This document shows, piece after piece, positions 26,459-37,130 of a stretch of DNA of 64,000 nt. A model generated the notes under the pieces. The model was given only the letters and a program-made list of their open reading frames with translations, had not been told where the DNA came from and made no database searches. The stretch comes from Jacaranda mimosifolia (taxonomy: Eukaryota; Streptophyta; Magnoliopsida; Lamiales; Bignoniaceae), in the NCBI GenBank assembly GCA_018894105.1, contig CM032122.1, positions 21,177,674 through 21,241,673 on the forward strand. The letters run 5' to 3'. The stretch's first letter is position 1. Each line of letters begins with the position of its first letter. The translations under genes and the position numbers were made by a program.

Positions 26459-27976
26459 AGGTGGACGGTGAGGATTTACAATGGATATCTTGGACATTAG
26501 GTGATTGAGATTTGCTGCGGGAAAAGACTTTGTGAACAAATCTGCAAGCTGATTACTAGAACGGACAAGCATTAATCTGATGGAGCTGGCGGTGAGCTTT
26601 TAACGCACGCAGTGACAGTCCACTTCAATATGTTTTGTGCGCTCGTAGAAGACAGGATTGTTGGCAATGTGAATGGCTGAATGGTTGTCACAAAAGAGAA
26701 GGGATGGGGCGTGCATGGGAGCTTGGAGATCACGGAGGAGTTGTTGTAGCCAAGTGATTTCACCCGTGGGAGCAGCGAGGGCACGGTATTCTGCTTCAAC
26801 AGAGGATCAGGAAATAGTGAGTTGGCGTTTAGATTTCCATGATATTAGTGAGTCGCTGAGAAATGTACAAAAACCTGTGGTAGACTTGCGAGATTCTGCG
26901 CATGATGCCCAGTCAAAATCTGAGAAGGCCTGAAGTTGGAGCTGGGACTTAGTTGGAAAGAAAATGCTTTGGCCAAGGGCGATTTTGATGTATCGGAGTA
27001 AGTGGTGAGCTGCTTGGAGGTGGGGGGTTCGGGGTTGGGACATGAATTGGCTAAGCTTATCGACTGAAAAGGTGATGTCTAGACAGGAAATTGTGAGGTA
27101 TAGAAGTCTACCAATAAGATAGCGGTATTGGGTGGGGTCTTGTAAGGGTTCACCGTTAGTGGTGCTGAGGTGAGTTTTGGGATCGAGTGGGGTGTTGACG
27201 AGCTTGGAGGCAAGAATGCCAGTATCTTTAAGGAGTTGTAGTGCATAATGACGTTATGAAAGGAGAATGCCAGACCGATTCCTAGCATTTATTTGGAGGT
27301 AGCAGAACTATAGACCATGTATGATTTGATTCTAAGGCCTCCAATTCATTATGCATTGCATCTTTCCACTCTGGAAACTATATAGCTTGCTGGTAGGAAT
27401 GAGGTTCAAAGTTGGCAGAAATGTTGAGAATGAGAGCTCTATGGGGAAGAGAGAAAGCATTGTAAGAGAAGGAGTCGGACATAGGGTATTTGGATTGAGT
27501 GTGATTAGGAGTAGAGTTGATGAGGTTGCAGTGATAATCTCTTAAGTAGCTGGGGGGTTTGGTGATTCTCGTAGACCGATGAATGTGGGGAGATGAATCT
27601 GGCGGATCGGATAGAGGATTAGATTGAGGATGTTGAATATGTGTGAAGCATGCTGGGTAATGTCATTTATGGGAATGGGGAGGACGAGGTTAGGGAAGGG
27701 ATCGAGTATAGTGTTTGTATGCGGGTGAAGTTGGAAAGGGAAGACTTGTTCATGGAATATCACATGCCTGGCAATGAAGATGTGTTTGAAGGTTATATCG
27801 TACAGCTTGTATCCTTTTGTGGCTGTAGGATACCCGATGAGAATAGAAGGCCCGACGCGAGGATCAAATTTGGTCCGATGTGCGTAGATAGTAGAGGCAA
27901 ATGCAAGGCATCCAAAGGCACGGAAGTGAGTATAATCAATAGGCTTGTGATATAGGAGCTCAAAGGGAGACTTGTG
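26459..27976 (-). pseudogene. Copia-C integrase tail, RT remnant and RNase H
   Basis: On the minus strand, 27976-27560 carries the integrase C-terminal region. The RT start follows near 27360-27300 (ALESNHTWSIVLLPP). The sequence then jumps without a gap to the late part of the domain (RNRSGILLS and YALQLLKDTGILASKL, 27290-27210). By comparison with the family roughly 190 residues holding the RT catalytic centre are missing. RNase H follows (FSDFDWASCAESRKSTTGF near 26930, VEAEYRALAAPTGEI near 26800, CDNHSAIHIANNPVF near 26670), with a C-terminal tail to about 26460. There are several frameshifts and stops. The clean junction suggests one deletion. Confidence 0.85.
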
Positions 27977-29072
27977 CTAGAGGATGCGAGAAGGAGTTCT
28001 ATTGATCAGATATGTGGCAGTGAGTATGGCCTCGGACCACATTTCTAAAGGAATGTTGGATTGAAAATAGAGTGCTCTCGCCACATTGAGTAGGTGTTGA
28101 TGCTTCCTTTCAACCATAGAATTCTGTTGAGGAGTTTCAACACATGATTTTTTATGGATGATGCCATGTGTGGCATAGAATTCCTGTAGATTAAATTCCT
28201 TGGCATTATCTGAACGAATTTTTCTTAATAGACACATTGAACTGAGTTTGAACAAGAGAATGAAATCTGGAAATAATAGCCAGAACTTCAGATTTATTCT
28301 TCATTAAAAAGGTCCAAGTGAACCTTGTATAATCATCCACAATAGTAAGAAACATTTTGTGTCCAGTGTAAGCAGGTGTAGAAAAAAGACCCCAAATATC
28401 TGTGTGAATGAGATCAAAAGGGGCTTTGGATAGATGATTGTGAGAGACGAACAGCAAGTGTTTTTGCTTGGCCAGAAGACAGACACTGCAAGGAGTAGTA
28501 GAGTCTGGACTGCTTTATTGAAGAAGATGTTGAAGTCGTGTGAGATTTTAATTGGAAGGGTGGCCAAGTCTGTTGTGCCAGAGGTTGGCGGTGACCTTAT
28601 TTAGGTATCTGGCTGAGTTACTGGACAAGGCGATAGTGTTGAGGATGTATAGGTCAACTGCACGGTCACCCTTGCTAATCGTTCTCAAGGTCCGAGCATC
28701 CTGGAGAAGAAATTGGTTAGAAAAGAATGTTATCTTGAGAGATTGATTGTGGTGAAGGAGAGCACTAATTGAGAGCAATTGCATGCTAAACTAAGGCACA
28801 TAGAGCACATCCTTGAGAGTGATAGTAGGATGTATGACAATGTCACCCATAAAGTGAACCGAAATAATGGTGTTATTGGGCAGAGACAGTAGAGTGCTTA
28901 ACAGGAACCATGTGAGTGAACATGTTGGCATTAGAGCATATATGGCGAGACACGCCAGAATCAACAATCCACATTTGATTGGAAAGACTGAGATTGGAAT
29001 AGGCACATATACCTGCGGTATACGAAGGAGGAGATGCTTCAGATTCAGCTGACTTCTATGAGTTACTGGCAT
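27977..29072 (-). pseudogene. Copia-C protease and integrase
   Basis: The protease region is at 29072-28791. The pre-integrase motif LWHNRLGHPSN follows near 28560. The integrase catalytic core shows DLIHTDIWGLF and [16 protein letters not shown] (28420-28300), then [19 protein letters not shown] and [15 protein letters not shown] (28230-28090). The D, D and E residues expected in the core are visible as HTD, RSDN and VERKH. Frame changes near 28460 and 28255 break it. Confidence 0.85.
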
Positions 29073-29249
29073 GAGATGATAGGAGAGTAATGAGTTGATT
29101 ATACTGTGTAGTACTTAGGGTTTGGAAGAAGTTGGCAGCCGCTTCAGGCATTTGGGAATTAGACACCTGACTAGCAGTGTTGGAAATAGGAGGAGTATTG
29201 ACAGCCCATGGTGACTGGTTTCGAGATCTCGGCTTAAAGCCGGTAGGAT

Positions 29250-30150
29250 AGCCGTGAAGTTTGTAGCATGTCTCGACGGTGTGATTGTAGTTAGAACAAT
29301 GCATGCAGAACGGCCGTTCCTTCTTGGATCTAAAGTTGGAATTGTTATTGTTAGAACTGTTACTCTTATGCTGAGGTTTATTGCGGTCAGATTGAACGGC
29401 AAAGGCTAAGTTGTTGTTGGTGTCTGGAGAAATAGTATGGCAAACTGTACGCTGCTGTTCTTACTGTGCAACCAAAGAAAAAACTTTGCTGATAGGGGGA
29501 AGTGGCTCAGTAAGGATAATTTGGCTTCTAATTTGAGCAAAGGACTCATGGAGCCCCATGAGGAAAGCCAATACATACTCTCGATTGTGATGATCTGCCA
29601 TTGCCTTGACTCCACCGCATACACACTGGCCACAAGTGCAGATCAACTGATAGTTAGTCAGTTCCTCCCAGATTATCTTGAGTTTGGTGAAATAAACACC
29701 AATAGACTGATTGCCTTGAGAGTGGTTGACAAGATCTCGGTGAAGTTGGAAAAGCCTTGGTCCAGTACTCTGTTGGAACCTCTAGCGAAGATCTTTCCAA
29801 ATTTTGGATGCACAATCAGAGTAGATGATGCTAGCAGAAATTTCCTTGGAAACAGAATTCAAAAGCCAAGAGATGACAATATTGTTGTTTCTTACCCAGG
29901 CATTCAGAAGAGTAGAGTCGTCGCTGGTTGGTTTCGGAATAGAACCATCAATGAATCCGATCTTATTTTTCACCAATAAAGCTATCAACATGGCATGGCT
30001 CCAAGCGGCGTAGTTTTCAATGGTGAGAGGCTGTGAAACCAGCACCAAACCAAGACTGTCTGAGTGATGTAGAAAGTAAGGATTGCAGGTTTCATCAATA
30101 GCGGAGTTGCCATTAGAGTTGGCTGAGGTGAAGGAACGAGGTGGATCCAT
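29250..30150 (-). pseudogene. Copia-C gag
   Basis: The likely start is ATG 30150 (MDPPRSFTSANSNGNSAID). It follows with the copia gag N-terminal motif LTIENYAAWSHAMLIALLVK and then WLLNSVSKEI. The frame continues with breaks to a zinc-knuckle-like segment near 29300-29255 (HCSNYNHTVETCYKLHGYP) and a linker. Long plus-strand frames over the same DNA are shadows. Gag would form the virus-like particle; this copy is broken at about 29780 and 29460. Confidence 0.85.
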
Positions 30151-30251
30151 GAGTAGGAAGAACGAGCACCGAAGGGAGAAAGAGATAGTCACCAGAGGAC
30201 GAGAAAAAGAAGAACGTGATGCTTAACAGCGGAGGAGAGAGTGATATTTGT

Positions 30252-30263
30252 CTTCTGATACCA
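30252..30263 (-). promoter_or_regulatory. Primer binding site of Copia-C
   Basis: The minus strand reads TGGTATCAGAAG directly after the LTR end ATAATA. It resembles the initiator methionine tRNA primer site. Confidence 0.85.
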
Positions 30264-30474
30264 TATTATGAGCTGTAATGCGTTTAGTGGAAAGGGAGCA
30301 ATGCTATGACACTGGAGGAAAAACTTGAACTGCATTAAATACTGTGGAGACACGCTTATATACAAAGTGGATGAAAGGGAAAAAAGGGAAACAAGCCCTA
30401 ACTAACTAACAGACTATGCCAACTAACACAATTACAGCTATAAATAAAAAATGGAATGCTGAAAATATCTAATA
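30264..30474 (-). repeat. Copia-C 5' LTR (211 bp)
   Basis: This is the partner of 26237-26447, followed by the CACAC duplication at 30475-30479. Both ends show TATTA...TAATA. Confidence 0.92.
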
Positions 30475-31203
30475 CACACACTTGACATCAAAATTCCAAC
30501 AATTAGAATTTAACCCCACAGCCAATTCCCACAAAATATGACTTAAATTCTCGAAAGAGGTGAAGCTAAAATTCTGAATCCATGATCAATTTCAGCAATT
30601 TTCCAGGAATAAAATTGACAAGGTATCAAAGTCCCCACTCCAACAAATTTCAGCAAAATTGAATATAAATATAAATTGAAGCCAACATACTTCGATTTTT
30701 ACATAGAAAGAACATAAACTGAAGCCAACATACTTCGATTTATATAGAGAAAGTATACCTTGTAGATTTATTTGGAGAATCAATAGCTTGCATCACTGGT
30801 CTGCAAAATTTGAAAAAATAAAATTAAAAGCCCTAGCAATTTGGGGATAAAATAGTACGTGCTTACCAAAAAATGAGGTGACAGTTGAAACACTGGTGGC
30901 AGCTTGGTAGATGGGAGACCCTAGTGGCGCTGCAGTGTGGTGAAGAATTTGGTAAAGAAGGTCGGATTTGGGGTTTGGTGAAATAGAAGAAGAGGATGAA
31001 TAAGGTTAGTTCTCTTTCAAACACTTAATGGGGGCTTTAAGATCCCTAATTATATTTTAAAAAAATAATTACAAACTTTTAAAATATAAAAACATGATCA
31101 CTGAATACTAAAATTCCTATAATTTAATATTTATTTGTAGGATTAAACCTCAAAAAATAAAATAATTAGCAAAAAATTTATGATATTCCCCGCTAAATAA
31201 CTA

Positions 31204-32710
31204 GGGCTTGTTCTTCTACATTTTGGGAAAAAAATTTCAATCCCCAAAAAAATTTCAAAATGCATACACATTTCCCAATATTTTTTCCAAAACACTACAA
31301 TTTTTTATCCAAAAAGTACACCTACTCCTTCATTTTCTCACTCCATCTTTCACATCACTTATTCATTTATCATTATCTCATTTCACTCATATATATGTAT
31401 ATATATATATATATTTACATATATGAAAATGTTGAAATTTTACTACTTAAAAAATTCTAAAACTTATGTTTACAAATTTAATTAAAATAATCATCGAGAA
31501 AATTAATTAAATTTAATAAATAATTTATTTACTAAGTAACATATTAAATTAATTAAATAATGTATTAGTTATATTTAATATTTAATGCAATAATTAAATA
31601 TTATATTTATTCATTTAATAAATAATTTAAAATTTTTAAATTTGATATAATAAATACATTAATCTTTTCAAAAATTAATCTTCATTAAATATTAATATTC
31701 ACATTTATTTAAAATTATTATAAAAAATTAAATATCGTGTGATATTTATTTAATAATCTATTAAGTTTAATAAATTAATATTAATACAATTAAAATAATT
31801 ATCAAGAAAATCAATAAAAATTAAGCAATTTTTTGTTATAGTTACTAAGTAATTTATTTATTAAATAATATATTAATTAAATAATGAGTTAAAGTAAATA
31901 AATAACTTATTAAATTAATTAAATTAATTTATTTAATTATTTAAATAACTTATTATGTATTTATTAATTATGTTTCATATTTCATGTATAATTGAATATT
32001 ACACTTATTTGTTTAATAAATAATTTAAGATGATTTATTTCATATAATATAAAATTATTTATTTTTTTAATTTGATGAATCGTTATTAAGTCTGATATAT
32101 ATTTTTTATTTTATTTAAATAAATAACTAAGTTTTATTTATACATAAATTGTAAATAATAAGTAGTTAAATAATTATATTTTAAGAATAAATAATAATTA
32201 GTTTATAATTAATGTACAATAATTAAATTTTTTTATATAAGTTGATATCAACAATTATGATATAATTATGATATTAGCCAATTTTTTATAATTAAGATGT
32301 AATTATAAATTCATAAATAATTAATATTTATTAATAAATTCATAAAAATATAAATTTTAAAATAAAACATCACTTGAACTAATTACATATCATTTTATTA
32401 CAACAATATATCAATCATTACATATATATACACAAACATCATCCAACTATAATATACATACATATATAATATATTACATAAAAAATCACTTTTACTTTAC
32501 AAACCCAACAAAAAAGCAACTGATTTAACATCAACAGTAAATTTTGTGTCCTCCCAAAACATAAAAAAACAAACAACTTATTTTTAAATTATTTTCCATA
32601 TTTCCCCAAAACAAAAAGAAACGCTTGGCACATTCTCCAATTTTTTTCCCAAAAACTCATTCCCCCAAAAAAATTTCTAGAAAATGGCCAAAACATAAGA
32701 GAACAAGCCC
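31204..32710. mobile_element. 1.5 kb non-autonomous element with GGGCTTGTTCT inverted ends
   Basis: The ends are GGGCTTGTTCTTCTACATTTTGG on the left and the reverse complement of GGGCTTGTTCTCTTATGTTTTGG on the right, each flanked by TA (31202-31203, 32711-32712). The interior is extremely AT-rich with no coding sequence. The first 200 bp resemble part of the MULE-2 inverted repeats (44699-44930 and 53060-53300). A longer target duplication could not be found, so the superfamily is open. It inserted at the edge of the CACTA-like remnant. Confidence 0.7.
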
Positions 32711-33000
32711 TATGTTATTGTGCCTATTATTTTAAATTAAATATTATCTTTAATTAAATTTTACATTGTACCTAAGTACAAGTATATTTTTATAAAAAAA
32801 TAATACCAAAATGAAAAGTTATTTTAAAAAAATAAAAAATAAAAAATAAAAAATAAAAATAAAAATAAATAATAAATAATTTTTTTTAAAGTAGAAAATA
32901 AATTTAATAAATTTCAAAATAAATGAAAATTTTTAAATTAATACTAGATATTAATTTGCACATATCACTTTTCAATTGACCAAAAATTAATTTGTCTACA
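32711..33000 (-). repeat. Gypsy-1 right LTR, terminal part, plus AT-rich filler
   Basis: From about 32880 the sequence matches the end of the left LTR (AATTTAATAAATTTCAA, ATACTAGATATTAATTT, ending TTTGTCTACA at 33000). The preceding bases, including an (AAAAAT)n-like run at 32830-32870, have no clear match to the left LTR. They may be remains of the CACTA-like right end. Confidence 0.65.
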
Positions 33001-33460
33001 AATTCTTATGCCGACTGGGATGGAGTTCTTGATACTCGTTACTCTACTTGGGCTTATGTAATACTTGGTGGCTCAAATCCAATTAGCTGGAGTTCCGAAA
33101 AACCAAATCCAGGAATCATCTACGAAGCCTAATATCGTGCTGTTGCGGAACTTAATTGGATAGTTAACCTCTTTCAAGAACTAAAGCTATCTCTCCATCA
33201 CATTCCCATTGTATTTAGTGATAATATTGGTGCCACTTATCTTAGTCGGAATCCAATTTTTCATAGCCGCATGAAACATGTAGCTATAGACTTTCATTTC
33301 TTCAGAGATCAAGTTGAGAAAAAGCATATTGATGGTTGACATGTATCATCCACAAATTAACTAGCTGGTTGATGCACTGACAAAACCTCTTCCTTAGAGG
33401 TCATTCGCCAAATTTTTTTCCAAGATCGGTCTACATTCTATAGAACCGATCTTGAGAGGC
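33001..33460 (+). pseudogene. Copia-A RNase H, continuation
   Basis: The plus strand reads YADWDGVLDTRYSTWAYV, then NPISWSSEKPNPGIIYEA, a stop (TAA), YRAVAELNWIVNLFQELKL, FSDNIGATYLSRNPIFHS and KHVAIDFHFFRDQVEKKHI, another stop, and a degraded LADALTKPLP motif. These are the standard copia RNase H blocks. The frame is the direct continuation of the Copia-A frame that ends at 2093, separated by the 30.9 kb Gypsy-1 insertion. Confidence 0.9.
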
Positions 33461-33681
33461 AGATAACAATATCATTTGACATAATTTCTCAACTCATTTA
33501 GAATTGATTGAATTCCTTGATTTGTGTGCATCCTTGATTCCACATTAATCATTTCCCTCTTGATTTAGTACATATTGTTGATTTATTGTCACTTTCTCAT
33601 ATTGTTAGTAATTCCAGCACTGTATAAAGTGCTTTATATCAATGTAACCATCAAGGCAATTTTCAATATATGCAAAGTCAA
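33461..33681 (+). repeat. Probable Copia-A 3' LTR remnant
   Basis: It follows the RNase H end and a purine-rich CTTGAGAGGCAGATA. It contains a TATA-like TGTATAAAGTGC near 33622. There is no second LTR in the window to compare with, and the right boundary is set only by the next element. Confidence 0.45.
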
Positions 33682-34038
33682 GGGAATGTTTGGTTATGTT
33701 TCCCCAAAATAATGTTATTTTGGAAAAATATAACTAAATATATTCTCATTTTTCATCCAAAACTTCCATTTTTTAATATATACATATATGTATATATTAT
33801 ATACATCATATAATATATCTTTATTATTATTTTAATAATAAAAAATCAATCATTTTTATTTTCACCCCAAAACCCCAATAAAAAAATATTAATTTGACTG
33901 CTACAGTAAAAAATGTCTCCCTCGAAATATAAACAAACATACCAAAATACAACTTTCACATTCTCCAATAATTCATTCTTCCAAAACATATAATTAACAC
34001 ATAATAAAATCACACAAAAAACAAAACCAAACATTCCC
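33682..34038. mobile_element. MITE, 357 bp
   Basis: The ends are GGGAATGTTTGGTTATGTTT and the reverse complement of GGGAATGTTTGGTTTTGTTT, an inverted repeat of about 20 bp with two mismatches. The interior is AT-rich and non-coding. The flanks CAA and GAA could be a degraded 3 bp duplication, so a PIF/Harbinger relation is possible but not shown. Confidence 0.7.
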
Positions 34039-34227
34039 GAAGCATCTCCACTAAAATCAAAGATTGAAGCCGTATAATTCTCCAAAAACTTCTATTTTAG
34101 AATACTAAATCATCGACTCCAAGAACTAATTTCTTATTCTTAAATAAAGAAATCATACCTCAGATAAGATTGAAACCCTGAACGAGGAGGGGGAGAAATT
34201 AAACCTACATTTGATTATGAAGACATC

Positions 34228-34233
34228 TTTATT
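34228..34233 (-). terminator. Poly(A) signal of the RIQ-like gene
   Basis: AATAAA on the minus strand, 84 bp past the stop codon, within an A-rich region. Confidence 0.55.
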
Positions 34234-34316
34234 CTTTTCTTTTTTAAATTTTTTCCCTTCACTCAAGTAAAAAAATATTCATAATTTACTGTATCATTAG
34301 TCTACAAACAGTTTTC

Positions 34317-36182
34317 TCACTCAGCTTCTTGCAACCCGCCCAAGACAAGTGAGCCCACAAACAACCCAACGCCCCCAACCGCAAGCAACCCACCAATGAC
34401 GGCCTGGGCCGCCACCAGCGCCGCCGAGTCATCCGGGATCACCACGATGGTCACCAGGGCCGCCACCAAAATGGGCAGAGCAGCCGAGGCCAAGGCGGAA
34501 GGCGAGGAACCTGCCGCCTTTTCCAGTAGACTTAGGAGTCCAAGCTCCTCCGCCTTGGACAAAAGTCCCAGCTTCTCAATGGATGATAATGTGACTCCCA
34601 ACTCCTCTGCTTTGGAGAGTAGACCGGCTTTTTCTACGGTGCTCAACACTTTGCGCTTCTCCAGCTTCTTGAACACGTCGACTTCCAGTTCTTCGCTGCC
34701 CTCGTAGAATATTCCGGGGCCAAACCATTCTTTCTTCCAGTTCGTGTCGTACTTATTTACCTGGAAAGTGGAAATTAATAAGAGCAATGTTACATGGCTA
34801 CATTTAGTGCATCATTTGTTCATCATTTTCTCGGTAATGTATAGTATTAGTAGGCGAACCAATTCAATTTATGATTCCCCAATCCGACAAAAACATGTCT
34901 CGCTGTGAATTACTCAGCAAAAAAATCATTAAACACAAATGGAGTTAATTATGACATCTAAATTTATGACTAAATATAAATACCTATTTTCAAAATATAT
35001 TGTTTCGATCATTAAAGTGCCTATATTCACAAGATATTATTTCATTGAAACATGTGGTAGAGAATTTTCTCATTGTAAAAAAGAATCTAAGCAGGCAAAA
35101 AAAGGGAATGAGTCATAAATTGCTTGAAGGTCTCCATACTATTTTAGTGTGGGTTTTTTTAATCTATATGTAATGCGTCGGGAGTTGTTGAATTTGACCC
35201 CAATCTTACACTTTATGTGCATGACTTATACTACCGAACTCAGACCATTTGACTATTTTAAGTAAATTAACATTTAATATTATCATAAGTTAGTAATTAA
35301 ATTACACTTGTAATGAAATTAGTATATCGTTTTAAAAAGGTGATCATTTAAAAAATATGTATAATAACATATGTTATTGGATTAAGTGGATCCGAACAAA
35401 TTATGCTTCTGCAAGAATTTCCAGTAGAAAATTCAGACTTATTTTGCAACATTTTTTTTAAAAAAAGAATTAAAATAATAAACTTGCAATGTGTATGTTG
35501 TTGAATGGGCATATGCTGAGATTGTCACCGCGGACTGAGTATTATTGAATTCACAACCCAAAAGAGAAGAACCGAATAAGATAACATATAGGCTATAGCT
35601 GACAACACCTTAATCACATTTTTAATGATATCAAAGTCCTTTAGAAACAATATAATGAGATTGTAACAAATCAATGTAGTTTTGGAACTAAAGAATAATA
35701 ACATTTCCATGTTATAGTTTAGTGGAATAGAGTTAGTATAGTTTTCTAAATTTTTTAATAATTACTTTCTGAACCAATTTATTTTTAAAATGTTAGAGAT
35801 ATTTGAAATACTTAGCTTTAAATATTTTCCTTAAACGTGAATCCACTTGCATGCGAAGGGTTCTTTTTCTTTTACGATCATATAATTCAATTCAAATTCT
35901 TACATTAAGTTGAGAATGTCAGAAAAATGTAAATAATTTAGTAGAAATAACCTATAATTTTTCTGAAAAAGCCAAAATAATAACTTTCCCAAAAATTTAA
36001 AAAGAAAAAACCCCAGATATTTCTGTCGAATTACTGTATATTAGTACCTTCTTTCTTGGTGCCATGGCTAAAAAGCGGGGGGCATAATTGGCAGGAAACA
36101 AGCGACGGAACCGAGCTCTGAAGGGAAACAAACCGTATTGTGGGTTTTTCAGGTAATTGCTGGCACTTGTCGCCACTGCCAT
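34317..36182 (-). CDS. RIQ: RIQ1/RIQ2-like thylakoid grana protein (DUF1118), two exons
   Basis: Exon 1 is 36182-36048 (45 codons) and exon 2 is 34760-34317, giving 192 residues. The intron 36047-34761 has GT (GTACTAATA) and AG (TTTCCAG) ends and phase 0. Residues 1-40 are a typical chloroplast transit peptide (MAVATSASNYLKNPQ, rich in R, F and A, no acidic residue). The mature part starts near APRKKVNKYD and has WFGPGIFYEGSEE and VDVFKKLEKRKVLS. Two imperfect copies of a helix unit, VEKAGLLSKAEELG and IEKLGLLSKAEELG, follow at about 87-120. Two hydrophobic segments lie at about 133-153 and 158-186. RIQ1 and RIQ2 of Arabidopsis are grana thylakoid proteins that affect LHCII organisation, grana stacking and non-photochemical quenching. 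I cannot tell which paralogue this is. The frame is intact with no sign of decay. Confidence 0.88.
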
Positions 36183-36380
36183 TTGAAATCGTTTTCCTCT
36201 TGGAATTTTCCTTCACCTGATCGGCTGTGGAAATTATTTTCCTTTGGGATGTTTGGTTTTGGCAGAACTCTGTTTTCCGGTGAATTATCTTTTGCCCCGG
36301 GAAAAGGAAAAATATATTCCTTTACGAAGGATATCTTTAGGTCAACCAATCAGGGCGCTGCTTATCCTATCAGGATCAGA
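36183..36380 (-). promoter_or_regulatory. Promoter and 5' UTR region of the RIQ-like gene
   Basis: On the minus strand, upstream of the ATG, there is a TATA-like AATATATT at 36311-36318 (about 130 bp upstream). ATTGG (CCAAT box) lies at 36346-36350 next to a TTGAC W-box core, and GATAGGATAAG, two I-box-like GATA motifs, at 36361-36371. I-boxes are common in light-regulated photosynthesis promoters, which fits the product. Activity is inferred from motifs only. Confidence 0.45.
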
Positions 36381-37130
36381 GGCGCATACTGATAACTGAT
36401 TTGCTATTGATGCCATCCAAGAGACTTGAAATCCCGATCTTACCCTTGTTTCATATTTTGCTGCGAACATTTTTTGTGACGTACAATTTTTAAATTTTTT
36501 TTAATACGTTGCTGAATAATTTTTATATTAACTCCATGATATGTTATACCAACACCTGTTTGAGGCTAATGATTTTAAATTAAATTGTTCCTAACTTTTC
36601 AGATTAATAAACTAAATTTTTTATAGCAGTTTTTTCTTCAGGATATTTCTAATTAATAAAGAGTATCGACTATGATTACAACTCTATTGAACATGATTTC
36701 CACTCTCATCGCAAAGTTATTTTTTAAAATTTTTAATGTATCTTCCAAAAAATAAAAATATTATTTTTAATTAATTAATATGTTATTATAAAGTTCATAC
36801 AAACGCAAAATTTTTCTCATTCAGTGTAATATTTAACATGAAAGTTAAATTTACCATTGTACAATAAATTAATTAATTGAAATAAAAAATTCTGTAAAAA
36901 GAATTCAATTTATTAATATAAAAGATTCAATCATTTTTTGTTTAAATATCATAAATTTTTAATGATTCTAGTGGAGAAGTTAATGGTGTTAAGAGTATTA
37001 TAGTAATAGCACATCTTACCTTCTCTCGCACGAAAGCACTTTTGCACTAAATTGCTAAAAAAAATTCCTCTCTTTTTTTATTGACTTGTTTCCTCTATAT
37101 TGCGTTGGAATTATATTCCTTAAGTTTTCA
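36381..37130. other. Intergenic DNA between the RIQ promoter and the giant element
   Basis: AT-rich single-copy-looking sequence with no gene, inverted repeat or LTR that I can recognise. It ends in AAGTTTTCA (37122-37130), the left copy of the target duplication of the giant element. Confidence 0.5.

Larger units (their letters stand above)
26237..30474 (-). mobile_element. Copia-C: Ty1/copia element with TA...TA LTR ends
   Basis: This is a complete insertion of 4238 bp with a perfect 5 bp target duplication, CACAC (26232-26236 and 30475-30479). Two 211 bp LTRs flank the internal region, with a primer site at 30252-30263 and a G-rich polypurine tract at 26448-26458. On the minus strand each LTR starts TATTAGATATTTT and ends CTCATAATA, so the termini are TA and TA instead of TG and CA. 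By eye the LTRs differ at about 15 of 211 positions, nearly all transitions, so the insertion is not recent. Most of the RT core is deleted, making the copy non-autonomous. Confidence 0.92.
24440..31203. mobile_element. CACTA-like DNA transposon remnant, non-autonomous
   Basis: The left end is CACTCACAAAAAAA followed by TCATTTGGTGGGGGTC, close to the CACTA-family terminus. It is followed by many subterminal repeats in both orientations (24470-24850), such as AGCGGGGGTTTTACACCCCC and TTAAACCCCCACTATTATT. Similar motifs return near the right side (TTAATGGGGGCTTTAAGATC at 31027, TTCCCCGCTAAATAAC at 31187-31202). The right terminus itself is not found; the sequence is cut by the element at 31204. 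Inside, apart from Copia-C, the DNA at 24870-26236 and 30480-31020 has no transposase. It lies in the right LTR of Gypsy-1. Confidence 0.6.
2094..33000 (-). mobile_element. Gypsy-1: Tat-like Ty3/gypsy retrotransposon, nested and defective
   Basis: Both ends carry the same LTR: 2094-3061, and 23570 to 33000 where the right copy is interrupted. On the minus strand each LTR begins TGTAGACA and ends close to GACA. Gag, protease and RT (20218-23569) and RNase H/integrase (8406-9978) all read on the minus strand, so the right LTR is the 5' LTR. An antisense PMD gene lies between integrase and the 3' LTR, a layout known for Tat-lineage elements. The host site is Copia-A RNase H; ATTTCT precedes the element and AATTCT follows it, an imperfect 6 bp target duplication. 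Several younger insertions and an internal deletion inflate and disable it. Lineage assignment rests on motifs such as FAWSYKEMP and RKENKQADAL, not on a tree. Confidence 0.85.

Noticed and set aside
27650..27955. Plus-strand 101-codon frame
   Set aside because: It is antisense to the integrase tail of Copia-C; no domain is seen.
29437..29979. Plus-strand 180-codon frame
   Set aside because: It lies antisense to Copia-C gag, has no recognisable domain, and the minus strand carries clear gag motifs.
34396..34707. Plus-strand 103-codon frame opposite the RIQ-like exon
   Set aside because: It is a shadow of GC-rich alanine/leucine codons of exon 2. The minus-strand protein matches a known family with splice sites and a transit peptide.
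36031..36216. Alternative minus-strand frame starting MKENSKRKT over RIQ exon 1
   Set aside because: It is out of frame with exon 2 and lacks transit-peptide character. The frame starting at 36182 joins exon 2 in phase.
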